64,000 bases of DNA from Psychrobacillus psychrotolerans (GCF_900115805.1 NZ_FOXU01000007.1:124001-188000), one strand, 5' to 3'; shown: positions 17,940 through 26,315, counted from the first letter of the stretch. The notes: generated from the sequence alone by a model not told the origin. Numbers and translations: made by a program.

Positions 17940-17976
17940 TCTACAAATCTCTACAATATAATAAGTCTTTCTACAA
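17940..17976. promoter_or_regulatory. Three TCTACAA direct repeats upstream of the receptor gene
   Basis: TCTACAA occurs at 17940-17946, 17950-17956 and 17970-17976, that is at steps of 10 and 20 bases, on one face of the helix. The surrounding 440 bases (17626-18067) otherwise hold only AT-rich sequence and the palindrome close to the receptor start. Operator function is inferred from spacing alone. Confidence 0.35.
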
Positions 17977-18030
17977 TTTAGTAGTCGTTTTTAGTCGAAC
18001 GATTGAAAAAGGATATTTAGATTATTTCAA

Positions 18031-18051
18031 GAATTAGTACATTACTAATTC
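18031..18051. promoter_or_regulatory. Perfect palindrome in front of the receptor gene (candidate operator)
   Basis: GAATTAGTA, three bases, then TACTAATTC: nine perfectly paired positions, ending two bases before the AAGGGG ribosome binding site. The position suits autorepression by the helix-turn-helix protein encoded next, or a translation-level hairpin. Confidence 0.5.
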
Positions 18052-18067
18052 ATAAGGGGTGAAGAAA

Positions 18068-19372
18068 ATGAGTAGTATAGGTCATATAATAAAATCAGAA
18101 AGAATAGACCAAAGTATGAAACAAACCACATTGGCCAAAGGAATCTGCTCTACATCCTATTTAAGTAAAATAGAAAATAGTTTAACGGTTCCAAGTGAAG
18201 AAGTAGTAAACTTATTACTCAAAAAACTAGATATAGAAATAGATCAAGTGTCCAGTGAAAAGGAAAATAAAGTGATTACATCCCTATCCGAATTATACAA
18301 AATAGGAGTTTTGAAGAGAGATAAAAACTTTATAAGGGGAGCTTTACAGAAATACACCGACGAAAAACTACACTTTTTACAACTAAATAATTATTACAGT
18401 TATCAACTTTACCTCTTCCGTCTACTGTTAATACTAGATGAGAAGAAGGAAAACCTGCAGTCAATCTATAAGGCAATTGTACAAATAAAAGACGAGATAG
18501 ACGAGAAAACAAAGTTTATTCTTAATTTGAATTTGGGGATTTATAGTTATTTAGAGGGGAATTACCAAGCTGCATTAAGCCGGTTAGAGCTTTCATTAGG
18601 ACACTTAAATAAAGGGAGTATTGAAGAATGGGAATTAGCTGATTTCTATAATGTACTTAGTTTAACGTACTCAAAATGTAATGAATTTTTTAATGCAATT
18701 AATTACGCTTCCAAATCACTACTTTACTATAAAGATAATCTGTTATTCGAAAGAGCTATTGATAATTACATTGTTATAGGAATTGCCTATAAAAAAATGA
18801 GACAATTTCAAGAAGCGGAAAAGAACTATTATTTAGCGGCAAAGCTTGCGAAAGACTATAAATTGATTAACTATGAGGAGGTGATTTACCAAAACCTAGG
18901 GTCCTTATATGCCATTCAAGGGTGTCCTGAAAAAGCAATAGAGTTTTATAAGCTTAGTTTAAAAATTAAAGAAGAAGACTGTAATGCGGAAGGATACTTA
19001 CTAACAACTTTATCTATTATAAAAGAGTATTCCAAGCAATCTGACCATCAACAGGTTCTGCAATGGTGTCAAAAAGGATTAATAAAAATTGCTCAAGAAA
19101 AATCATCTACAAAAAATTACTTTGCTTATTTTTACCACCTTGAAATTTATAGTCATTACCTTAACCAAACGGAAGAACTTGAAATGGTATTAACAGAAGC
19201 TATAAGTTATTTTGAAAACGAACAAGATGGACGACATGTTCAAAAGTATTCTATATTATTGGCAGATTACCTTTTTAAACATCACAAGTTTAAAGCAGCA
19301 AGTATATATTATCAAAAAGCAAATCAGGTTTTGTTTAAACAAAAATTTATTAATAATTGGGAGGATTTATAA
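18068..19372 (+). CDS. HTH-TPR transcription regulator, candidate RRNPP peptide-pheromone receptor
   Basis: 434 residues from the ATG at 18068; AAGGGG lies eight bases upstream, and the GTG three codons earlier overlaps that site. Residues about 5-60 form an XRE-type helix-turn-helix (IGHIIKSERIDQSMKQTTLA, then CSTSYLSKIENSLTVPS). The remainder is helical with TPR-like repeats, for example AIDNYIVIGIAYKKMRQFQEA and NLGSLYAIQGCPEKAIEFY. This architecture is that of the RRNPP receptors (PlcR, NprR, AimR and others), which bind imported peptides. One base after its stop a small exported-peptide gene begins, the classic receptor-propeptide arrangement. Target genes are unknown. Confidence 0.8.
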   Translation: MSSIGHIIKSERIDQSMKQTTLAKGICSTSYLSKIENSLTVPSEEVVNLLLKKLDIEIDQVSSEKENKVITSLSELYKIGVLKRDKNFIRGALQKYTDEKLHFLQLNNYYSYQLYLFRLLLILDEKKENLQSIYKAIVQIKDEIDEKTKFILNLNLGIYSYLEGNYQAALSRLELSLGHLNKGSIEEWELADFYNVLSLTYSKCNEFFNAINYASKSLLYYKDNLLFERAIDNYIVIGIAYKKMRQFQEAEKNYYLAAKLAKDYKLINYEEVIYQNLGSLYAIQGCPEKAIEFYKLSLKIKEEDCNAEGYLLTTLSIIKEYSKQSDHQQVLQWCQKGLIKIAQEKSSTKNYFAYFYHLEIYSHYLNQTEELEMVLTEAISYFENEQDGRHVQKYSILLADYLFKHHKFKAASIYYQKANQVLFKQKFINNWEDL

Positions 19373-19373
19373 A

Positions 19374-19505
19374 ATGAAAAAGAAGATTGTATTGCTAACC
19401 TTATCAAGTATTGTCGTCCTAGCTCTAAGCTTTACAACGAACATAAAACATATTAGCGAAGACGAAACTCCAAGACCGACATCTATAGACAATTCGTTTA
19501 TTTAA
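19374..19505 (+). CDS. Candidate secreted signalling propeptide (43 residues) for the HTH-TPR receptor
   Basis: 43 residues with a Lys-rich start (MKKKI), a hydrophobic core LLTLSSIVVLALSF and a polar C-terminal tail ending PRPTSIDNSFI. This is the layout of Phr/PapR/NprX-type propeptides: export by Sec, cleavage outside, re-import of a short C-terminal peptide. GGGAGG, placed inside the last codons of the receptor gene, serves as binding site, and the start codon lies one base after the receptor stop. A strong terminator follows. Which residues form the mature signal cannot be told from sequence. Confidence 0.7.
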   Translation: MKKKIVLLTLSSIVVLALSFTTNIKHISEDETPRPTSIDNSFI

Positions 19506-19602
19506 AAAACTCAACATTTGAAACACAGTTTCAAGTTAAATCTTTAACGAAGCACACCATTCATTACTAAAATTTATCGTAGAGCTTTTCTGAGACTACA
19601 AC

Positions 19603-19638
19603 AAAAAAACGGTCATCCAATTGGATAACCGTTTTTTT
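19603..19638. terminator. Bidirectional terminator between propeptide and symporter genes
   Basis: AAAAAACGGT-ATCCAA pairs with TTGGAT-ACCGTTTTTT; A and T tracts on both sides allow function on either strand for the two convergent units. The 174-base gap holds nothing else recognised. Confidence 0.85.
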
Positions 19639-19679
19639 GTTATGTTTCTAGAATATAGTGACCTTTTTCTATAAAGATG

Positions 19680-20960
19680 TTACACCGTTTTCTTTAAAGA
19701 AAGATAATACGCTTCTTCTTTTTCTTGATCGAATCGGCCTTCCCACTTAGCCATAACGATCGTAGCTAGCGCATTTCCTACAACATTTACAACTGTACGA
19801 GCCATGTCTAGAAGACGGTCAATTCCGGCGATGAAGGCTAGACCTTCAAGTGGGATACCAACTGTTCCTAAAGTTGCCAGTAACACAACAAACGAAACCC
19901 CTGGAACTCCCGCAATACCTTTAGAAGTGACCATTAGAACTAGTACTAATGTAATTTGTTGAGAAATACTTAAGTCAATATTATACATCTGAGCTATAAA
20001 GATTGCCGCAATTGCTTGATACAACGTAGAACCATCCAAGTTAAACGAATATCCTGTTGGCACTACAAACGATACGATATCTTTTGGTGCTCCGAATTTC
20101 TCCATCTTCTCCATTACTTTTGGTAAAACTGTTTCTGAACTTGACGTTGAATACGCTAAAAGAAGTTCATCCTTTAGTACTTTTAGTAGATGGAATATAT
20201 TGATTCCAACAAATTTCGCTATACCTCCAAGTACAATGATTATAAAGAATATCATTGTGGCGTACACAAGAATCATTAGTTTACCCAGCGGCAACAAGGA
20301 TTCGAGACCAAATTTAGAAACTGTTACTCCGATTAAAGCAAAAACGCCAAAAGGAGCAAATTTCATAATAAGATTTGTGACCCAGAACATCGCATCTGCT
20401 GTACCCTGGAAGAAAGCTAAAACAGGCTTTCCTTTTTCACCGATTGCCGCAATACCTAGCCCAAATAATACCGAAAAGAAAATAATTGGAAGCATTTCTC
20501 CTGCCGCCATCGCTTGCACGATATTATCAGGAACTATTCCTACAATTATATCTAATATCCCATGGTCCTCTTTTTGGACTTGCTCTGTTGTTTGAACATA
20601 TTGATCGATATCACCTTTAGCAAGGCTTGACATATCTATCCCTTCACCAGGTTGGAAAATGTTTGCTGCAAATAATCCAATGATAATAGCAAAGGTTGTT
20701 ACAAGCTCAAAGTAAATTAGTGTTTTCCCACCCAATTTACCTAATTGTTTGATATCACCAGTTCCCGCAACACCTAAGATTAAAGTTGAAACAATGATAG
20801 GAACAACTATCATTTTAATCATATTGATAAACATGGTTCCTATTGGCTGCAAGTACTTTTCTACTGAAGGATTTCCAAAGAAAACTGCACCCACAATAAT
20901 CCCTAGGATTAGACCTACTAATATTTGATATGCTAATGTAAACTTGAATTTCTTTTTCAT
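19680..20960 (-). CDS. gltP: Glutamate/C4-dicarboxylate:cation symporter (DAACS family)
   Basis: 426 residues, eight or more membrane segments and the two re-entrant hairpins of the DAACS family. Visible motifs: the Ser-rich hairpin AYSTSSSETVLPKVME near residue 273, the substrate-site segment VVPTGYSFNLDGSTLY, and GIDRLLDMARTVVNVVGNA in the last helix (Asp and Arg for carboxylate binding). These features fit glutamate/aspartate or C4-dicarboxylate uptake. It lies downstream of a GlnK/GlnL-type two-component system in the same direction, with a GlnL-like repeat and a cre site in its promoter region. The symbol gltP is tentative; a dctP-like role is possible. Confidence 0.82.
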   Translation of the reverse strand: MKKKFKFTLAYQILVGLILGIIVGAVFFGNPSVEKYLQPIGTMFINMIKMIVVPIIVSTLILGVAGTGDIKQLGKLGGKTLIYFELVTTFAIIIGLFAANIFQPGEGIDMSSLAKGDIDQYVQTTEQVQKEDHGILDIIVGIVPDNIVQAMAAGEMLPIIFFSVLFGLGIAAIGEKGKPVLAFFQGTADAMFWVTNLIMKFAPFGVFALIGVTVSKFGLESLLPLGKLMILVYATMIFFIIIVLGGIAKFVGINIFHLLKVLKDELLLAYSTSSSETVLPKVMEKMEKFGAPKDIVSFVVPTGYSFNLDGSTLYQAIAAIFIAQMYNIDLSISQQITLVLVLMVTSKGIAGVPGVSFVVLLATLGTVGIPLEGLAFIAGIDRLLDMARTVVNVVGNALATIVMAKWEGRFDQEKEEAYYLSLKKTV

Positions 20961-20980
20961 ATTATGCTATCCCTCCTAGT

Positions 20981-20994
20981 TGTAAGCGCTTTCC
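20981..20994 (-). promoter_or_regulatory. Candidate CcpA site (cre) before the symporter gene
   Basis: GGAAAGCGCTTACA on the minus strand matches the consensus TGWAANCGNTNWCA at all but the first position. It lies between the presumed promoter and the AGGAGG of the gene, where CcpA binding would block transcription in rich carbon supply. Confidence 0.6.
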
Positions 20995-21035
20995 ATATAT
21001 AAATTAGCTTAAAACTATTTTAAAGATAACTTATC

Positions 21036-21058
21036 AAATCCTACAAAATCCTACATTA
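21036..21058 (-). promoter_or_regulatory. Tandem repeat resembling the GlnL binding site
   Basis: The minus strand reads TAATGT-AGGA-TTTTGT-AGGA; the plus strand contains AAATCCTACA twice in tandem (21036-21045, 21046-21055). The B. subtilis GlnL site was described as TTTTGT, four bases, TTTTGT, so the second half matches exactly and the first half at four of six positions. Its place, upstream of the symporter and right after the glnL-like gene, fits activation by that regulator. Confidence 0.6.
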
Positions 21059-21081
21059 TACTTCCCCGAACGAAGAGTCTT

Positions 21082-21978
21082 CTAAATTTGCTTATAACTT
21101 TCCAATACTTCGACGTATAACATTTGAAGAAATTTTTTAATATTAATCTTTATTTTGGAAGAGTTAAAGCGGTTCTCTCCTACCTCAATCATCAACCTTC
21201 GAACTTCTTGGAATTCAAAGTATCGGGGTGCATAATGCTCAAATTCTCTACTTGTATAGTCGATTGAACCAATTGTAGCCATATGCTGGATTGCTGCTAA
21301 TATAGTTCTTCGGAGCCGCTGCTCAATTGCTTTCATTTCCTTTTTTATATCTTCTGCATTCCGTCTTCTCGCAAGAGACTCATAAATATCGATTAATGCT
21401 GGAAAAACATTCGACTCATTGTTTCCGTGCACTAACATTTCTATAATCTCTTTCAGGTCATTGCTGCCTACCTCACTCATTATCCCCATATCACCAAGCT
21501 TAATACTGACCAATTCTCCCACATTTACCTTTTTTAGAGCGGGCATAATTGTATTGAAGCTTGCTAAAGATTCTTTTATCGTTAAAAGCGAATTCCGTAA
21601 TCGTTTTTGTTCTGCATTTTTCTGCAATATACTTTGAACCTCTACCCTATTAATTGGTTTATGTATAAAAAATTCAATTCCTTTTTTATAAGCTTCTCCT
21701 ACCATTTCTTTATTAACAATTTGAGAAATCATGATAAATTGACCTTCAAATCCTCTATTTTTCAATTTTTCAATTGTTTCAATGCCATCTAGATCTGGCA
21801 TGAGAAAGTCAATCAGCACTACATCTGGAAGTGTAGCAAGTATTGGAACTAAGCTTTTTTCACCATTTTCTGCTTCTCCAATTACTAATCCTAACTCGTC
21901 ATCTGTTATGATTTTTCTTAGCATCATTCTACTTGCTGAATCATCATCTACAATATAGTAACGCAATATTTTACCCAC
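21082..21978 (-). CDS. glnL: GlnL (YcbB)-type two-component response regulator
   Basis: 298 residues. An N-terminal receiver domain has the acidic pocket DDD (11-13), phospho-acceptor Asp57 in VVLIDFLMPDLDG and the conserved Lys in FIHKPIN. The C-terminal part (from about 130) matches the YcbB-type effector domain rather than an OmpR or NarL helix-turn-helix: GELVSIKLGDMGIMSEVGS, then LRRTILAAIQHMATIGSIDY. In B. subtilis GlnL with GlnK activates glutaminase and glutamine transporter genes in response to glutamine. The start overlaps the end of the kinase gene. The adjacent symporter with a GlnL-like repeat is the likely target. Confidence 0.82.
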   Translation of the reverse strand: MGKILRYYIVDDDSASRMMLRKIITDDELGLVIGEAENGEKSLVPILATLPDVVLIDFLMPDLDGIETIEKLKNRGFEGQFIMISQIVNKEMVGEAYKKGIEFFIHKPINRVEVQSILQKNAEQKRLRNSLLTIKESLASFNTIMPALKKVNVGELVSIKLGDMGIMSEVGSNDLKEIIEMLVHGNNESNVFPALIDIYESLARRRNAEDIKKEMKAIEQRLRRTILAAIQHMATIGSIDYTSREFEHYAPRYFEFQEVRRLMIEVGENRFNSSKIKINIKKFLQMLYVEVLESYKQI

Positions 21979-23236
21979 CTTTTCTTATGTTTTCTGTTGG
22001 GATATTTACCTTAAAGGTAGTACCTTTATCAAAAGATTCAATTTGTACTTGGCCTTCCAGGGTTGTAATAATTTCTTTGACGTGGGATAGACCAATACCT
22101 GTTGCCGCTACTCCTGAATCATTAAATTTGGTAGTATAGCCTGGTTCAAATACAATGCCATGATCTTCTTTGGAGATACCTCCTCCAGTATCTTTGATAA
22201 TAAACCACGTTAATTCTGACTCTTCACAAACCTCTATGCTAATTTTGCCTGTAGTTGATATAGCTTCTACTGCATTAGCACATATATTATTCAATAGTGC
22301 CAGCAATGGAATTTGTTGCTCTGTGTCATAATCGACTAAAATAGTAGAGTGAATGACAATTTCTTTATTAAGTAATTCACTGTATTTTTCGTTCCCTTGG
22401 ATAACAAGCTGTACAACTTCTGAGAGCGTGTAATGTTTGTTCCTTTCAACTGTTGTGATCTTTTGCAATCCCGCTAAAATCCGTTGAGAGTCCTTTTTTA
22501 CCTCATGTATTTCTTGAGCAATTTTCAAAGCTTGGGTACTTAAAGCAAGATGATCCTGGCTCTTTAATTTGCGGTATAAATCATGGCTAGAAGCAGTAAT
22601 TTTCTCTATATGATTCATCGATTTTTGTAGATAAAGTGTTTCTGCATATAAGTTTGAACCAACCTTTAACATTTCTTGTATCCGCTTATTTTGCTCCATT
22701 ATAATAATTGAGCTATATAAGCCTACTACAAAATAACTTCGAAAAATGGCTACCAATGCTAATAGTACCCATTCTTGAACCTCCAGATGCATATTGCTCC
22801 ATAATAAATATCGAACAATATGCTCCACACTATTAGCTATAAACTCCAAAACTGTGGCAAACGCTCCTAGAAGCAGAGGCGCCTTTTTAAACCGCTCTAT
22901 GCGTATAACACTAAACCCAGTTGCAAAAAGCAAATAAAATAAAAAAGCGGGTATATGATCTACTAATATTAGCCCAAAAGCCTCATCAGTAAATATCATA
23001 TCCTCCCCAATTCGCACAAGAACAACCGTAACTCCTGTTAAAAAACCCGTGAATATTAAAGACGTCGGTTGAAATATTAACAGAAGAAAGAAAAAAGCAG
23101 CACTTCCTAATCCAAAACGGAAATCCTCCCCATTAAAAGGAATCACTTTAAATTCGCTAGCTATTACAGTTATTAATATCGTTAAAATTAGTACACTCCA
23201 TTTATTAGCGACTAATTGGTGTCGTTTAAAAACCAT
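21971..23236 (-). CDS. glnK: GlnK (YcbA)-type sensor histidine kinase
   Basis: 421 residues. The N-terminal 190 residues contain about six hydrophobic segments without a large extracellular domain. The cytoplasmic part carries a dimerisation helix region with ASSHDLYRKLKSQ (candidate phospho-His) and an ATPase domain: N box NNICANAVEAI, G1 IKDTGGGIS, G2 TGIGLSHVKEI. The layout is that of the citrate/glutamine-type kinases such as GlnK and DctS. AGGAG precedes the ATG. Signal is presumably glutamine, glutamate or a dicarboxylate, judging from the symporter two genes on. Confidence 0.8.
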   Translation of the reverse strand: MVFKRHQLVANKWSVLILTILITVIASEFKVIPFNGEDFRFGLGSAAFFFLLLIFQPTSLIFTGFLTGVTVVLVRIGEDMIFTDEAFGLILVDHIPAFLFYLLFATGFSVIRIERFKKAPLLLGAFATVLEFIANSVEHIVRYLLWSNMHLEVQEWVLLALVAIFRSYFVVGLYSSIIIMEQNKRIQEMLKVGSNLYAETLYLQKSMNHIEKITASSHDLYRKLKSQDHLALSTQALKIAQEIHEVKKDSQRILAGLQKITTVERNKHYTLSEVVQLVIQGNEKYSELLNKEIVIHSTILVDYDTEQQIPLLALLNNICANAVEAISTTGKISIEVCEESELTWFIIKDTGGGISKEDHGIVFEPGYTTKFNDSGVAATGIGLSHVKEIITTLEGQVQIESFDKGTTFKVNIPTENIRKGG

Positions 23237-23373
23237 AAAACTCTCCTATATGGATATATTTATTAGATATAAGTATAGCATTTCCAACGAAAATTTAGAC
23301 AAAAGTACAATCATCCCATTGTATTATATATACATTTAAAACCCGCTATTATATAGTGAATTTAGGTGATGAC

Positions 23374-24135
23374 ATGAAAATGAAAATGTACGTTAATAAT
23401 GACAAGATAATTGCAGGAATGACTTTGAAAAATACTACAGAACTAGAACAAGGAAACATGGCTCTACATATTTGTGTAAATCCGGAGGACATCCTTGAAA
23501 ACCGAAAAAAACTAGCGACTTCTCTTTCTAGTGAAATGGACAATTTCGTTTGCGCCAATCAAACGCATAGTGCCAACTTTCATCGAGTAACGATTGAAGA
23601 TAAAGGTCGTGGAGCTAGAACAAAGGATACCGCCATACCTGACACGGATGCTTTGTATACTTTTGAGTCAAATATTATTTTAACCAGTTTCTCCGCTGAT
23701 TGTGTTCCCGTCATCTTTTACAACAAAGTGAATGGTCTTATTGGTGTTATTCATTCGGGCTGGCAAGGGACGATTAAGGAAGTGACCCTAAAGCTGTTTA
23801 GACACTTAAAAAAGGTAGAAAACTGTAACCCAAGTGACTTCCAGGTACAAATAGGTGCTGCCCTGAGCCAAGAGAAGTTCGAAGTAGATCTAGATGTCTA
23901 TAAAAAGTTTAATAACTTAGGCTATGCTAAAGACTTTATATATTTTAAGAGTTCAACTAACAAGTATCATATCGACAACCAGTTAACGGTGAAAAAACAG
24001 TGCGAGCTCGCCGGAATTCCTACAGACCATATTACAATTGATCCAACCTGTACGTTCATAAGTCCAGATGGATTCTCTTATAGAGAGGATCGACAATCAG
24101 GTCGGCATTTAAGTTTTATTATGAAAAAAGATTAA
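23374..24135 (+). CDS. PgeF/YfiH-family protein (polyphenol oxidase fold, peptidoglycan editing factor-like)
   Basis: 253 residues from the ATG at 23374, which has AGGTGAT just upstream; an earlier GTG would add six residues. It belongs to the DUF152/YfiH fold: zinc-binding His65 in NQTHSANF, Cys110 in SADCVPV and His127 in IHSGWQG. Relatives hydrolyse purine nucleosides or remove wrong amino acids from peptidoglycan precursors; earlier literature called them multicopper polyphenol oxidases. It is a single gene with its own terminator, not in the ylm division cluster where B. subtilis YlmD sits, so it may be a second paralogue. Confidence 0.82.
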   Translation: MKMKMYVNNDKIIAGMTLKNTTELEQGNMALHICVNPEDILENRKKLATSLSSEMDNFVCANQTHSANFHRVTIEDKGRGARTKDTAIPDTDALYTFESNIILTSFSADCVPVIFYNKVNGLIGVIHSGWQGTIKEVTLKLFRHLKKVENCNPSDFQVQIGAALSQEKFEVDLDVYKKFNNLGYAKDFIYFKSSTNKYHIDNQLTVKKQCELAGIPTDHITIDPTCTFISPDGFSYREDRQSGRHLSFIMKKD

Positions 24136-24141
24136 CCTCCC

Positions 24142-24170
24142 AAAAGCACATCGACTTCGATGTGCTTTTT
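24142..24170 (+). terminator. Terminator of the PgeF-like gene
   Basis: AAAGCACATCGA pairs with TCGATGTGC and is followed by five T residues. Confidence 0.9.
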
Positions 24171-24246
24171 ACTTATTGCACTCTCACTAATTTTGAGTTA
24201 TTTTCATATACTTTTATGATTGGTTTTTTTAAAAAGGAGGAACGAC

Positions 24247-25437
24247 ATGGACGTATACGTTAGATCTGGGGACTCACTTTGGTATTATAGTCAATTATTC
24301 AAGGTTCCTTTTCGGCTTATTATTGACTCTAATCGGAATATCGACCCACAAACACTATCAATAGGTGCGCGTATTCAAATCCCAGGATATGTTACTACTT
24401 CTTACCAAATTAAATCGGGGGATTCACTGTGGTCTATTGCTAGTAGCAGAAATCTTCCACTGGATACACTTTTTCTTGTTAATCCTACACTTAATCCAGC
24501 GTTTTTAAGAATCGGACAGACAATTAACATTCCCATTAGAGTGACATGGAGAATAGTGAATGGAAAACAGAATTATGATTATAGCACATTGATGAATGAT
24601 ATGAGACAACTACAAACTGTTTACCCGTTTTTAAGGATATCTTCTATCGGTAATTCAGTGGAGGGGCGGGAAATACCTGAAGTATTAATAGGAGATGGAG
24701 AAAAAAGAGTTCATTATAATGCTTCCTTCCATGCAAATGAATGGATTACAACTCCCATCATATTAACCTTTTTAAACGATTACGCACTGTCTCTTACTAA
24801 CCAAACTCCTATTCGAGGGCTCAATACGCTTCCACTATACTCACAAGCCTCTCTGTCTATAGTTCCCATGGTTAATCCCGATGGTGTGGATCTTGTACTA
24901 AATGGTCTACCAGAAGAAAGTCCATGGAGAGATAGAGTAATTGAATGGAATAATGGTAGCTCTGATTTTTCAGGATGGAAAGCAAATATTCGAGGAGTCG
25001 ATCTGAATGATCAATTTCCTGCTGAATGGGAATTAGAACGTGCCCGTAATCCTCAGGTACCAGGTCCCAGAGATTACGGAGGGGAAAGCCCCTTGTCTGA
25101 ACCCGAAGCAATTGCAATGGCAGATTTGACTAGAAATAGTGATTTTGCAAGAGTACTTGCATTTCATACACAAGGAGAAGTTATCTATTGGGGATTTGAA
25201 AACCTCGAGCCACCCGAGTCTGAAGCAATGGTCACAGAATTTAGTAGAGTCAGTGGCTACGAGCCTGTGCAAACGATTGATAGCTATGCGGGCTATAAAG
25301 ACTGGTTTATCCAGGATTGGCGCAGACCAGGATTTACGGTTGAGCTTGGCACAGGTATAAATCCACTACCCCTCTCCCAATTTGATGAAATCTATGAAGA
25401 GGCATTAGGTATCTTCTTAGCGGGTCTGTATGTATAA
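24247..25437 (+). CDS. LysM/M14 gamma-D-glutamyl-L-diamino acid endopeptidase (sporulation type)
   Basis: 396 residues from the ATG at 24247 with AAGGAGG upstream. Two LysM domains (about 3-47 and 50-95, both with SGDSLW) bind peptidoglycan. A zinc carboxypeptidase (M14) domain follows from about 105: zinc ligands His162 and Glu165 (FHANEW) and His307 (AFHTQGE), catalytic Glu366 (TVELGTG). It cleaves the gamma-D-Glu-diaminopimelate bond of stem peptides. Length, domain order and opening sequence match endopeptidase I of Lysinibacillus sphaericus, a sporulation enzyme. There is no signal peptide, which agrees with action within the sporulating cell or spore. Confidence 0.93.
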   Translation: MDVYVRSGDSLWYYSQLFKVPFRLIIDSNRNIDPQTLSIGARIQIPGYVTTSYQIKSGDSLWSIASSRNLPLDTLFLVNPTLNPAFLRIGQTINIPIRVTWRIVNGKQNYDYSTLMNDMRQLQTVYPFLRISSIGNSVEGREIPEVLIGDGEKRVHYNASFHANEWITTPIILTFLNDYALSLTNQTPIRGLNTLPLYSQASLSIVPMVNPDGVDLVLNGLPEESPWRDRVIEWNNGSSDFSGWKANIRGVDLNDQFPAEWELERARNPQVPGPRDYGGESPLSEPEAIAMADLTRNSDFARVLAFHTQGEVIYWGFENLEPPESEAMVTEFSRVSGYEPVQTIDSYAGYKDWFIQDWRRPGFTVELGTGINPLPLSQFDEIYEEALGIFLAGLYV

Positions 25438-25511
25438 AATAAATAGAATTGCATATATATTATCAGTCAGTCATCGTGATTATCATATCTCGACGACTGA
25501 CTATATAGACT

Positions 25512-26315
25512 CTAATAGCTGAACACTAAAGAAATTAACCAAATAAAGAAAACTATTCCCACAAAACCGAGTTCCAGAAAATGTATTCTTAATACCTTTT
25601 CATAACTCTGTCTTGCTTGTCGAACACCTAAAAAATCTACGTGGTGGATAATATAGACAAACCCACATAAAAAAATAAGGCCAGCTAAGCTATATACTCC
25701 ACCCTCTAAAGTCATTACATTCATACCACTTATTTCGGCAAATGTATAACCTAGATCCTTAGCGAATAAATAAGAGAAGATTATTATTATAAATAGGAGC
25801 AAGGACAAGCTAAAGAGGTGATTTCTATAATCAAGTAAACTCATAAGCTTTCGGACTTTAGCAGTTTTGGGTTTTAGTTGTTCATCATCTTCCACTTGCA
25901 TTTCTTCATGATACATTGCATAGAGGAAAGCTACTACAACCATTCCACAGAATAAGATTGGTAATAATAATTGAACGGCTAGCCCAAAATCGAAAACAGC
26001 TATAATTACTAAAGTAATCAAGAGAATTACCATTGCCCTTTCTCCAAGTTCCTCTCTTTTATCCCATACTTTACGAATATACAATCTATTATCTTTCTTA
26101 GCTTCGCAATCCTTCGGTATTGCTATACTTAGAGGCTTTTTAAATTTGAAAAAGAAATAGGAAATAACGATCAAACATATCCCTATTAACAAATAAATCA
26201 GTGCCTCTCTTGGATAGGAAACAGACGAATCATATGACTCTACAATCCAAAGTCCATCCAATACTATACAGAATAGACCAACTACCAAAATATATGGAGC
26301 AATTTTACGAGCCAT
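25512..26315 (-). CDS. Polytopic membrane protein of unknown function
   Basis: 267 residues from the ATG at 26315, preceded by GGGGGTGG. Not recognised. About seven hydrophobic segments: two near the start (APYILVVGLFCIVLDGLWIV, then ALIYLLIGICLIVISYFFF), two around residues 90-125, two around 170-220 and one at the C-terminus, with charged cytoplasmic loops between (KDCEAKKDNRLYIRKVWDKREE; EEMQVEDDEQLKPKTAKVRK). No catalytic motif is seen. It converges with the endopeptidase gene; an imperfect hairpin with AGTCAGTC/GACTGACT arms lies between the two genes without a T tract. Confidence 0.6.
   Translation of the reverse strand: MARKIAPYILVVGLFCIVLDGLWIVESYDSSVSYPREALIYLLIGICLIVISYFFFKFKKPLSIAIPKDCEAKKDNRLYIRKVWDKREELGERAMVILLITLVIIAVFDFGLAVQLLLPILFCGMVVVAFLYAMYHEEMQVEDDEQLKPKTAKVRKLMSLLDYRNHLFSLSLLLFIIIIFSYLFAKDLGYTFAEISGMNVMTLEGGVYSLAGLIFLCGFVYIIHHVDFLGVRQARQSYEKVLRIHFLELGFVGIVFFIWLISLVFSY

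Noticed and set aside
25440-25511. Intrinsic terminator between the spore endopeptidase and the convergent membrane-protein gene
   Set aside because: An AGTCAGTC/GACTGACT hairpin is present but it has a mismatch and no T tract on either strand, so it is not listed as a terminator.
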